Source: an uncultured Prevotella sp. (GTDB lineage Bacteria > Bacteroidota > Bacteroidia > Bacteroidales > Bacteroidaceae). Taken from it: 6,434 nt of DNA. A program made the position numbers and the translations under genes. Where the stretch lies: assembly GCA_937880835.1 (NCBI GenBank), contig CALGRN010000256.1, positions 1 to 6,434 of the forward strand, given 5' to 3'. The notes under the pieces are model-generated. The model saw only the letters and a program-made list of their open reading frames with translations, had not been told where the DNA came from and made no database searches. This document shows positions 1-6,001 of the stretch, one piece after another; position 1 is the first letter of the stretch, and each line of letters starts with the position of its first letter.

Positions 1-8
1 TTCGCTAA

Positions 9-300
9 TCACCAAATTTACAAGGACTTATAATTCGTCGAACTCACGTTAAATATACTTATGTTGTCATTAATAGAAAAAACAATAAAAGAAGAGAATA
101 TTCTTTGCCTGTTGAAAATATTGAGAAAATTTTAGGATACGGAATTGGACAAGAAAAAGAAAAAATATTTCCTTTTATATTTATAAAAAACAACAATATT
201 TTTTATATAAGACATATATATACCAGCAACTGAAGCTGATAAATATTTAAAACTTCATGATATGATGGGAGGAAACCTCTCAAATATCCATTACACCTAA
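9..300 (+). pseudogene. Degraded 3' end of an unrecognised gene, convergent with the atp operon
   Basis: From 9 to 230 one frame stays open for 74 codons, long for DNA this AT-rich, then ends at TGA (231-233). It contains LIIRRTHVKYTYVVINRK, REYSLPVENIEKILGYGIG and IFPFIFIKNNNIFYIRH, a plausible mix of charged and hydrophobic residues. A second frame carries on from about 211 with YIPATEADKYLKLHDMMGGN and ends at TAA (298-300). The two frames join smoothly if one AT is added to the ATATATAT tract at 214-221. The first frame has no ATG and meets a TAA at 6-8, so a start, if any, is outside the window or a second lesion exists. I do not recognise the family. It could be a dying gene, a phase-variable gene, a sequencing error, or chance. 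The region 301-440 holds only the two hairpins. Confidence 0.4.
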
Positions 301-321
301 AAATATACTAAAAAATGGAAA

Positions 322-340
322 TTACCCACTTTGGGGGTAA
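322..340 (-). terminator. Second small hairpin behind the main terminator
   Basis: TTACCC (322-327) pairs with GGGTAA (335-340), with one further C-G pair across an A/G mismatch and a 3-nt loop. On the minus strand it is followed by TTTCCATTTTTTAG, a T-rich run. It may be a backup terminator for read-through from atpG. On the plus strand it sits 21 nt after the stop of the degraded gene, where no T-run follows. The stem is short. Confidence 0.4.
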
Positions 341-343
341 AGC

Positions 344-394
344 ATAAATAAAACACCCACATAATTGCAATGAGTATTACAATTATGTGGGTGT
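344..394 (-). terminator. Rho-independent terminator of the atp operon
   Basis: ACACCCACATAATTG (353-367) and its exact complement CAATTATGTGGGTGT (380-394) form a 15-bp perfect stem. Inside it, past one mismatch, AAT (369-371) pairs with ATT (376-378), leaving a 4-nt loop. On the minus strand the stem is followed by UUUAUUUAU, a U-rich tail. On the plus strand the stem is followed by CAAAATTAA, so the signal points to the atp transcript. It lies 46 nt downstream of atpG. Confidence 0.88.
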
Positions 395-440
395 CAAAAT
401 TAATGGAATAGAAATGAGGTAAAATGTATTAAAAATTCCT

Positions 441-1409
441 CTAATTATTCACAGAACCACCTACAATATCCAACAATTCACTTGTAATAGCTTGTTGACG
501 ACTCTTATTATATTGCAAATTCAGACCACGCAACAAGTCATCAGCATTATCCGTAGCAGTCTGCATAGCCACCATTCTGGCAGCATGTTCGCTTGCATTG
601 CTATCCAAAAGAGCTGTATATAACATAAGATGAAGTTGTTTTGGAATCAAAGTACCCAATACTGTCTTTAAGTCTGGCTCAACAATAAAATTGTCGTTCA
701 ATGGTTTAACATTCTCAACTTTGCGCTCTTTGTTATTATTCTTATTTCTAAGATATTCCTGTGCCTTAGCCGTAGCTATGTTCAAAGACAAATCTCTATC
801 ATTATCTGCTCCTATCTCGGTTGATAAATCAATTGGAAGAAAAGTTTTCCGGGTAAGTATTTGCGAACCTGCGCTTTTGAAATGATGATATATCATCTCT
901 ACTTTGTCAAACTCCTCGTTAACGAATTTAGTTTCAATATCATGAGCAATCTCTTGGCATTGTTTCGCATTCGGCTTATCGGCAAGTGACATAAAATTAC
1001 CTGCTATGGGGAAACCGAGTTTCATTACTCTTTCGTAAACCTTACGTCCGATAGGATATATTATGATGTTTTCGCGTCCGAGATGTTTATATTCATCAAT
1101 AGCCTGTTGCATAAGTTTCAATATATTAGCATTAAAACCTCCACACAAACTGCTATTTGAAGCATATACAATAAGCGCGACACGCTTAATCTCACCACGA
1201 TCTTCATTAAAAGGAGTTTTAACCTCCGGTGTAGAAGCAAGAAAAGTTTTAAGAATATGCTCAAGCATGTTTTCATACGGTAGCATATTACCTATCATCT
1301 TCTGAGCATGATTGAGTTTTGACGATGCAACCATTTTCATAGCACTCGTAATTTTACGAGTATTATTAACGCTGGTTATTCGAGTCTTTATCTCCTTTAA
1401 TGACGGCAT
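441..1409 (-). CDS. atpG: F1 ATP synthase subunit gamma, with insertion
   Basis: Gamma is the central shaft that couples c-ring rotation to the catalytic head. It has 322 residues against 287 in E. coli. The N-terminal coiled-coil helix begins SLKEIKTRITSVNNTRKIT (3-21), with MKMVASSKL (24-32). The Rossmann-like domain has SLCGGFNAN at 87-95. The C-terminal helix contains ASEHAARMVAMQTATDNA (272-289) and ends YNKSRQQAITSELLDIVGG (300-318), all strongly conserved. The extra length is at about 200-240, a polar, Asn/Lys-rich segment (EYLRNKNNNKERKVENVK) between FLPIDLS and FIVEPDLK, without cysteine. The start ATG is 5 nt after the atpA stop. It is the last gene of the operon; a terminator lies 46 nt past its TAG stop. 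Confidence 0.96.
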   Translation of the reverse strand: MPSLKEIKTRITSVNNTRKITSAMKMVASSKLNHAQKMIGNMLPYENMLEHILKTFLASTPEVKTPFNEDRGEIKRVALIVYASNSSLCGGFNANILKLMQQAIDEYKHLGRENIIIYPIGRKVYERVMKLGFPIAGNFMSLADKPNAKQCQEIAHDIETKFVNEEFDKVEMIYHHFKSAGSQILTRKTFLPIDLSTEIGADNDRDLSLNIATAKAQEYLRNKNNNKERKVENVKPLNDNFIVEPDLKTVLGTLIPKQLHLMLYTALLDSNASEHAARMVAMQTATDNADDLLRGLNLQYNKSRQQAITSELLDIVGGSVNN

Positions 1410-1414
1410 TGGTA

Positions 1415-3001
1415 TTAAACTTTATATTGTCCTGCAATATCATCCATAACACTCTTCACTGTATTAACGACCTCATCTGTGAGATTTCCGGCTCCGAGTT
1501 CTTCAATAACATTAGGATGAACCGTACGTATTTTATCCAAGAAAGAGTTCTGACATTGACGAACGTTCTCAACCGGAACATCCTGCATAAGTCCATGAAC
1601 ACCACAATATAATATGGCAATTTGTTCTCCTACTGGCATAGGTGAATATTGCGGCTGTATAAGAAGTTGATTATTCTTACGTCCCCTATCCAATGTCATA
1701 GCAGTTACCGCATCCATATCGCTTGAAAACTTAGAGAATGCTTCAAGCTCACGATACTGTGCCATATCTATTTTAAGAGTTCCTGCGACTTTCTTCATAC
1801 TCTTTATCTGAGCACTACCACCAACACGCGATACGGATATACCAACGTTGATAGCCGGACGGAAACCTTGATTGAACAAGTCTGTTTCAAGATATATCTG
1901 TCCATCTGTAATTGAAATCACATTTGTAGGGATATATGCTGAAACGTCTCCTGCTTGCGTTTCAATTATAGGGAGAGCTGTAAGAGAACCTCCACCTTTA
2001 ACATGACCTTTCATACATTCAGGAAGATCATTCATCTTCTCTGCAACTTCCTGCTGATCATTAATACGAGCAGCACGTTCAAGAAGACGTGAGTGAAGAT
2101 AAAAAACATCTCCGGGATAAGCCTCGCGTCCGGAAGGACGGCGAAGTATAAGAGAAACCTCACGATATGCAACCGCCTGTTTAGATAAGTCATCATATAC
2201 CACAAGAGCAGATTCTCCTCTATCACGGAAATACTCTCCTATTGCAGCACCGGCAAAAGGTGCATAATACTGCATTGCAGCAGGATCGGCTGCCGTAGCA
2301 GAAACAATAATTGTATAAGGAAGCGCGCCATGTTCTCTCAATGTCTGCACAAGTGCAGCAACGGTAGATGCTTTCTGACCTATTGCTACATAAATACAAT
2401 ATACTGGTTTACCAGCATCAAAGAAACTCTTCTGATTAATAATTGTATCAAGAGCAATAGCAGTTTTACCCGTCTGACGGTCGCCTATTATAAGTTCACG
2501 CTGCCCTCTTCCAATAGGAATCATTGAATCCACGGCTTTCAGACCTGTTTGAAGTGGTTCTTTAACCGGTTGACGATATATCACACCCGGTGCTTTACGG
2601 TCAAGCGGCATTTCAAAAGAATTTGTCAGGTCTATCTCACCCTTACCATCTATGGCTTCTCCAAGAGGATTTATAACACGTCCCAACATATTATCGTTTA
2701 CACGTATAGATGCAATACGATGTGTGCGTTTTACGACCTGTCCTTCTTTTATACCGGACGTTGGACCAAGAAGCACACAACCGACATTGTCCTCTTCAAG
2801 ATTCATTACAATAGCCATCGTGCCGTTTTCAAACTCGAGCAACTCATTGGCTTCTGCATTACGTAGTCCGTATATACGAGCCACACCATCACTAACAGTG
2901 AGTACTGTTCCTACTTCATCGAACTTCTCACCGTTATTGATGTCTTGCAGTTGCTTAAGCAATACTTCCGACACCTCGCTTGGTTTTATTTTATCTGACA
3001 C
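1415..3001 (-). CDS. atpA: F1 ATP synthase subunit alpha
   Basis: Non-catalytic nucleotide-binding subunit, three copies alternating with beta in the F1 head. It has 528 residues (513 in E. coli). The N-terminal barrel covers about 25-95 (DEVGTVLTVSDGVARIYGL). The Walker A is GDRQTGKT at 173-180 and the Walker B is ALVVYDDLS at 265-273. The family signature PAINVGISVS at 382-391 leads into SRVGGSAQ, where Arg392 equals the E. coli arginine finger Arg376. The segment at 313-337 (INDQQEVAEKMNDLPECMKG) is several residues longer than in E. coli, as I recall for Bacteroidota alphas. The start is GTG, not ATG: the reading SDKIKPSEVSEVL is the conserved family N-terminus, and a TAA lies in frame six codons upstream. 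atpG follows after 5 nt. Confidence 0.97.
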   Translation of the reverse strand: MSDKIKPSEVSEVLLKQLQDINNGEKFDEVGTVLTVSDGVARIYGLRNAEANELLEFENGTMAIVMNLEEDNVGCVLLGPTSGIKEGQVVKRTHRIASIRVNDNMLGRVINPLGEAIDGKGEIDLTNSFEMPLDRKAPGVIYRQPVKEPLQTGLKAVDSMIPIGRGQRELIIGDRQTGKTAIALDTIINQKSFFDAGKPVYCIYVAIGQKASTVAALVQTLREHGALPYTIIVSATAADPAAMQYYAPFAGAAIGEYFRDRGESALVVYDDLSKQAVAYREVSLILRRPSGREAYPGDVFYLHSRLLERAARINDQQEVAEKMNDLPECMKGHVKGGGSLTALPIIETQAGDVSAYIPTNVISITDGQIYLETDLFNQGFRPAINVGISVSRVGGSAQIKSMKKVAGTLKIDMAQYRELEAFSKFSSDMDAVTAMTLDRGRKNNQLLIQPQYSPMPVGEQIAILYCGVHGLMQDVPVENVRQCQNSFLDKIRTVHPNVIEELGAGNLTDEVVNTVKSVMDDIAGQYKV

Positions 3002-3019
3002 TTTTTTATATTTTAAAAG
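3002..3019 (-). promoter_or_regulatory. A-rich leader before the atpA GTG start
   Basis: The transcript reads CUUUUAAAAUAUAAAAAA directly before the GTG, with no SD-like sequence. An A-rich, SD-free leader is the usual ribosome entry context in Bacteroidota. An in-frame TAA just upstream of this stretch excludes any earlier start. Confidence 0.45.
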
Positions 3020-3028
3020 TTAAAAACT

Positions 3029-3059
3029 GAAAGATGATGATATAATATCAAAATCTTTC
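3029..3059 (-). other. Hairpin in the atpH-atpA gap (possible attenuator or mRNA processing/stability element)
   Basis: GAAAGAT (3029-3035) pairs with ATCTTTC (3053-3059). Inside it TGATA (3038-3042) pairs with TATCA (3046-3050) around a 3-nt loop, leaving a 2x2 internal loop. On the minus-strand transcript the hairpin is followed by AGUUUUUAACUUUU and then, 27 nt after the stem, the atpA GTG. The stem is AU-rich, so termination would be weak at best. It lies exactly where expression must rise from one delta to three alpha per complex. The pairing is seen directly; the role is inferred. Confidence 0.45.
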
Positions 3060-3090
3060 CATACTTTTTCCAATGTAATACTCAAAAATA

Positions 3091-3627
3091 TTACGCTTTT
3101 AGTTGTGATAATATCGTACGGAGTTTATTATGAACACTCGCATCAAGACGATATGTGTCATACTCAAGAATGAAACCTCCTATTATGTCTGGATTCACTT
3201 CGGTATTAAACTCAACAGATCCTTTAGTCTTACTTTCCACCATCTGCTTCATCTTTTGTTCTGTTGCCGGAGATACGGCAGAGGCGGTGATAAGTCTGCC
3301 ACTGGTGATATTATTCTGTTTCCGATAAAGAGTTATATAAGAAGTTGCCATAAATTGTAATATATTCTCCCTATCCTCATTAAGAACAAGTTGAATAAAT
3401 CTACAAGTAATTTCTGACGGATTATTTCCGCATGCTGCTTTTAAAAGTAATAGCTTCTTATCTTTAATAAGCATGGGGTTGTCTATCGTTAACCGTAGTT
3501 CGGGTACACGAATATAACTCTCACAAAGAGTTTGTATCTCGCGATAAACCTGATCTTCAAGTTTCGCCTCCGTAGCACTTTTCAAAAGAGCACGAGCATA
3601 ACGAACCGATATTACACCTATATCCAT
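3091..3627 (-). CDS. atpH: F1 ATP synthase subunit delta (OSCP homologue)
   Basis: Delta sits on top of the F1 head and ties alpha3beta3 to the b stalk. It has 178 residues, as usual (177 in E. coli). The N-terminal helical domain begins with VISVRYARALLKSA (5-18), the standard family opening. The middle holds NPMLIKDKKLLLL (50-62) and FIQLVLNEDRENIL (77-90). The C-terminal domain contains the family signature near 143-167: EVNPDIIGGFILEYD followed by RLDASVHNKL. The ATG is 3 nt after the atpF stop, and no SD-like site is visible. The stop is followed by the widest gap in the operon (89 nt), which carries a hairpin. Confidence 0.95.
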   Translation of the reverse strand: MDIGVISVRYARALLKSATEAKLEDQVYREIQTLCESYIRVPELRLTIDNPMLIKDKKLLLLKAACGNNPSEITCRFIQLVLNEDRENILQFMATSYITLYRKQNNITSGRLITASAVSPATEQKMKQMVESKTKGSVEFNTEVNPDIIGGFILEYDTYRLDASVHNKLRTILSQLKA

Positions 3628-3630
3628 AAA

Positions 3631-4140
3631 CTACTTAGATTTCTTATTGTCAACAGAAATTTCATCCAGCAGTTTGTCAATCAAATCCATCTGCTTGCTT
3701 TCATTAGATAATTTCTCGCGAAGAATTTTCTCTGCAATCTGAATCGAAAGTTCTGCAACTTGTGAACGGATACCACTAATGGCGTTTTGTTTTTCAGCCT
3801 CTATTTCAGTCTTAGCTTCTGATAAAAGGCGTGTACTCTCGTCACGAGCTTTTTCCTGCGCTTTCTCCACGATAGCATCACGAGTTTCAGAAGCCTCTTT
3901 CAATATTTGTGCTTGTCTTTCGCGTGCTTCTTGAAGCAGATTTTCACCTTCTTTCTGAATATTAGCAAGTTTCTCGTTGGCATCATGAGCCTTTCTAAGG
4001 CTATCATCAATGAATTGCTTACGCTCGTTAACCAGATTTACGATAACAGGAAAACCAAATTTCCATAAGATAACGAACACAATGATGAACACAAGTGCCA
4101 TCCAGAAGAATAAGCCAAAATCAGGTGTTATTAATGACAT
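3631..4140 (-). CDS. atpF: Fo ATP synthase subunit b (peripheral stalk)
   Basis: Subunit b anchors the stator stalk in the membrane and holds the F1 head through delta. It has 169 residues (156 in E. coli). A short N-terminus (SLITPDFGL) leads into one membrane helix at about 9-31 (FFWMALVFIIVFVILWKFG), followed by the PVIVNLVNERK hinge. From about 38 to 150 there is a long charged, alanine-rich helix with no proline or tryptophan, as expected for the dimeric coiled coil. The C-terminus (residues 125-165, with SQVAELSIQIAEKILREKL) is the delta-binding region and ends in a basic tail. Only one b-type gene is present, so a b2 homodimer is likely rather than a b/b' pair. It starts 58 nt after atpE and ends 3 nt before atpH. 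Confidence 0.95.
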   Translation of the reverse strand: MSLITPDFGLFFWMALVFIIVFVILWKFGFPVIVNLVNERKQFIDDSLRKAHDANEKLANIQKEGENLLQEARERQAQILKEASETRDAIVEKAQEKARDESTRLLSEAKTEIEAEKQNAISGIRSQVAELSIQIAEKILREKLSNESKQMDLIDKLLDEISVDNKKSK

Positions 4141-4176
4141 AAGCTGTAACTTAATTACTTCTGTTTTTTAAATCAA

Positions 4177-4197
4177 CAAGTATGTTTAACATACATG
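4177..4197 (-). other. Inverted repeat just after the atpE stop
   Basis: GTATGT and ACATAC (core 4180-4194) form a 6-bp stem with a 3-nt loop. The stem extends by two more base pairs (4177-4178 with 4196-4197) beyond one mismatch. It begins 1 nt after the atpE stop codon on the transcript. No strong U-run follows, so it is not a convincing terminator. It could protect the 3' end of an atpE message or mark a processing site, which is inference. Confidence 0.4.
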
Positions 4198-4198
4198 A

Positions 4199-4441
4199 TT
4201 AAACAAACAATGCGAGCAAAGCTATAATAACTGCGAAAAATGCTACACCCTCTACAAGAGCAGCTGCAATAATCATACTAGAACGCAACTCGCCAATTTT
4301 CTCAGGTTGACGCGCCATTGCATCCATTGCATTACTACCTATACGTCCAATTCCTATTCCTGCACCAATCGCAGCAATACTACCGCCTATTGCGGCACCT
4401 AATTTTGCAACAGCATCTGCTGCCAATAATAATGATAACAT
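4199..4441 (-). CDS. atpE: Fo ATP synthase subunit c (proteolipid)
   Basis: Subunit of the rotating c-ring in the inner membrane. It has 80 residues, the usual length, arranged as a two-helix hairpin: helix 1 at about 6-35 with the glycine-rich packing motif GAGIGIG (26-32), the polar loop ARQPEKIGE (43-51) with the conserved Arg44-Gln45-Pro46 that contacts gamma and epsilon, and helix 2 at about 54-79. Glu64 in ALVEGVAFF is the ion-binding carboxylate. The position of the Na+ ligand Gln32 of Ilyobacter tartaricus is Ile31 here, and the Ser after the Glu is Gly65, so this looks like a proton-type ring. The ATG follows an A/U-rich leader, and no upstream in-frame alternative is needed. A small hairpin follows the stop. 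Confidence 0.97.
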   Translation of the reverse strand: MLSLLLAADAVAKLGAAIGGSIAAIGAGIGIGRIGSNAMDAMARQPEKIGELRSSMIIAAALVEGVAFFAVIIALLALFV

Positions 4442-4490
4442 AATCTTTTAATTTTAAAATTGTTATTTATATTTATTTATTTTTATTTAT
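4442..4490 (-). promoter_or_regulatory. A/U-rich leader of atpE with AAAU-type tandem repeats
   Basis: The 49-nt gap between atpB and atpE is almost pure A and T. On the transcript it reads as repeated AAATA/AAAT units followed by AACAATTTTAAAATTAAAAGATT and the ATG, without a GGAG-type site. The stretch is likely unstructured. Subunit c is needed in many more copies than the other subunits, and in E. coli an A/U-rich enhancer lies before atpE, so a role in boosting atpE translation is a reasonable inference. The repeat is seen directly; the function is not. Confidence 0.45.
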
Positions 4491-5567
4491 TTACTCTGAT
4501 TCATGAACATGAGATAAAGATATAAATACCGCGCTAAGCATTGTAAACACGAGTGCTTGAATATAACAAACAAGCAATTCCAAGAGCATCATGAAAATAC
4601 TCATTATAACGCTAACAACAGTCATAGCACTTCCGGCAATCTCATTTATTGCAAACATTATAAATATGATACATGCAAAAGATATTGCTATCGCATGTCC
4701 CGCCATCATATTAGCAAAAAGTCGAACCATCAAAGCCAATGGTTTTGTGAATATACTAAAAAATTCTATGATAGGCATCAATGGAAAAGGAAATTTAAGC
4801 CATGTTGGTACTTCCGGCCAGAAAATATCTTTCCAATAAGCTTTAGTTCCCGTTACATTTGTCACAATAAACGTACATACTGCAAGAAAACACGTACAAG
4901 TAATATTACCAGTAAGGTTACCACCTCCCGGTGGGAAAGGTATAATTCCCATTATATTAGCTACAAATATAAAGAAGAAACATGTCAAAAGATAAGGTGC
5001 GAACTTATCTGCATTCTTTCCAAGTGAAGGTTTTATAACATCATCATAAACAGACATTATGAACATGTGCATAAGCCCCGTGAAACCTTTTGGCGCAGGA
5101 TCGCTTGGTTTATGCTTCTTACACCAACGGGCAGGGATAAGAATGCACAGTATCAAAATAAACGAATCTATAAATAGAACCACGACAGATTTAGTTATAG
5201 ATATATCTATCGGTCGAACCTCCTCTCCATTAACCGTTTCGCAGATTTTATTCTCATGCTTAGCGTTATTGGCAATGTATAATCCGAAAGGACCCTGGCG
5301 ATTACCTTTTTCGTCAACTTCCTCTGAAAACTCATTGCTCATGAACACATGCCATCCTGTTGAACTTTTCACGATTATTGGAAGATGTATCACAACGGGT
5401 TCGCCGGCAATATCAGTTATATGCCATTCATAAGAATCCTTAATATGCCCCATCAAAACACTCTGCATATCAATACCGTCCTTTCCGCTGCTGTGTCCAG
5501 TACTCTGAGCATTGGATGCAAAGAGGAATAACATTAAAATACAGAGAATGTGTCTGATATATTTCAT
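4491..5567 (-). CDS. atpB: Fo ATP synthase subunit a with N-terminal signal peptide and periplasmic domain
   Basis: Stator channel subunit that passes protons to and from the c-ring in the inner membrane. It has 358 residues, against about 271 in E. coli. Residues 1-20 form a signal peptide (basic start, hydrophobic core ILCILMLFLFA, likely cleavage after SNA). Residues 21-124 are a hydrophilic, presumably periplasmic region with HIKDSYEWHI (41-50) and GWHVFMSNEF (71-80), patterns I associate with Bacteroidota a subunits. Membrane helices follow at about 127-147, 190-211, 219-240, 263-280, 283-308 and 312-351. The essential arginine is Arg282 in MVRLFANMMAGH, equal to E. coli Arg210, with Asn286 as Asn214. 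Gln337 in IQALVF equals Gln252. His291 and Glu330 occupy the sites of E. coli Glu219 and His245. The start ATG is 6 nt after the previous stop and gives the complete signal peptide. Confidence 0.96.
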   Translation of the reverse strand: MKYIRHILCILMLFLFASNAQSTGHSSGKDGIDMQSVLMGHIKDSYEWHITDIAGEPVVIHLPIIVKSSTGWHVFMSNEFSEEVDEKGNRQGPFGLYIANNAKHENKICETVNGEEVRPIDISITKSVVVLFIDSFILILCILIPARWCKKHKPSDPAPKGFTGLMHMFIMSVYDDVIKPSLGKNADKFAPYLLTCFFFIFVANIMGIIPFPPGGGNLTGNITCTCFLAVCTFIVTNVTGTKAYWKDIFWPEVPTWLKFPFPLMPIIEFFSIFTKPLALMVRLFANMMAGHAIAISFACIIFIMFAINEIAGSAMTVVSVIMSIFMMLLELLVCYIQALVFTMLSAVFISLSHVHESE

Positions 5568-5573
5568 TTCTTA

Positions 5574-5987
5574 TTATTTTTTATTACGCTTTTCTAACCA
5601 AGCGAAAAATACACAATCGAATATCAATAGAATTATATAGAATATTATAAAAACTGTTACAAATTCGAGTATAGCTTCTCGCTGACGTGATATAATGCAA
5701 AATACAAGTATCACAAAAGCAGAGAAAAACATTCGGAAAGCAGATGCTGCAAGGTAAAACTTTGTAAGACTGCTTGGCGATGTTTTTGCAACAGCTTTCC
5801 ATGCTTTACTATAAGCAAATGTTATAACAATAGAATATAGTGCAGATATTATAAAAGGTATAAGCAAAGAAGACAAACCAAATACATTCATTGCGACCAA
5901 ACCAACTAATGTAATAGCGGCTATGATCCACAAAGATAGTTTTTCGTATCTTCTTGTTCCAACTTCTATAACATTCAATGCTTGCAT
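5574..5987 (-). CDS. AtpI-like four-helix membrane protein of the ATP synthase operon
   Basis: A 137-residue membrane protein with four predicted hydrophobic helices, at about 17-36, 41-60, 77-99 and 105-130, and a basic tail (LEKRNKK). Its place directly before atpB, its size (E. coli AtpI is about 126 residues) and its four-helix layout match AtpI/UncI, which helps c-ring assembly in other bacteria. The sequence itself is weakly conserved, so the assignment leans on position. Arg84 (in SAFRMFFS) falls inside the third helix and Asp124 inside the fourth; such buried charges could pair or contact the c-ring, which is inference. The loop at 61-76 (KAWKAVAKTSPSSLTK) is basic and probably cytoplasmic. 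It is separated by 14 nt from atpC and 6 nt from atpB, so it is clearly co-transcribed. It is often annotated only as hypothetical in Bacteroidales. No gene symbol is given, since homology to AtpI is not proven here. Confidence 0.75.
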   Translation of the reverse strand: MQALNVIEVGTRRYEKLSLWIIAAITLVGLVAMNVFGLSSLLIPFIISALYSIVITFAYSKAWKAVAKTSPSSLTKFYLAASAFRMFFSAFVILVFCIISRQREAILEFVTVFIIFYIILLIFDCVFFAWLEKRNKK

Positions 5988-5992
5988 TAAAT

Positions 5993-5997
5993 TCCTT
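5993..5997 (-). promoter_or_regulatory. Shine-Dalgarno-like AAGGA before the AtpI-like gene
   Basis: AAGGA on the transcript lies 5 nt before the ATG at 5985-5987, inside the 14-nt gap after atpC. It supports that ATG as the start of the AtpI-like gene. Such a motif is unusual among the starts of this operon. Confidence 0.4.
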
Positions 5998-6001
5998 ATT
6001 T

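Noticed and set aside
61..135. 24-codon ATG frame on the plus strand within the degraded gene
   Set aside because: Very short, no leader, and it overlaps the longer open frame, which looks more protein-like.
1..300. Minus-strand open frame through the same 300 bases, including the AT tract
   Set aside because: It is open for about 65 codons but reads as low-complexity Phe/Ile/Ser sequence, has no sensible start and lies beyond the atp terminator; the plus-strand reading looks more like a protein.
2549..3023. Plus-strand open frames of 105 and 123 codons opposite the start of atpA
   Set aside because: Both overlap the well-conserved alpha N-terminal region on the other strand and show no protein family features.
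3010..3055. Bacteroidota-type promoter (TTTG ... TAnnTTTG) in the atpH-atpA gap
   Set aside because: TAACTTTT resembles the -7 element with one mismatch, but the nearest TTTG is about 26 nt away instead of about 19-21, so the pair does not fit.
4557..5027. Plus-strand open frame of 156 codons opposite atpB
   Set aside because: It lies wholly antisense to a clear gene, its product is rich in Lys, His, Tyr and Cys in the way of antisense shadows, and no leader is visible.
5059..5433. Plus-strand open frame of 124 codons opposite the N-terminal half of atpB
   Set aside because: Antisense shadow; atpB reads as a signal peptide plus conserved motifs in this stretch.
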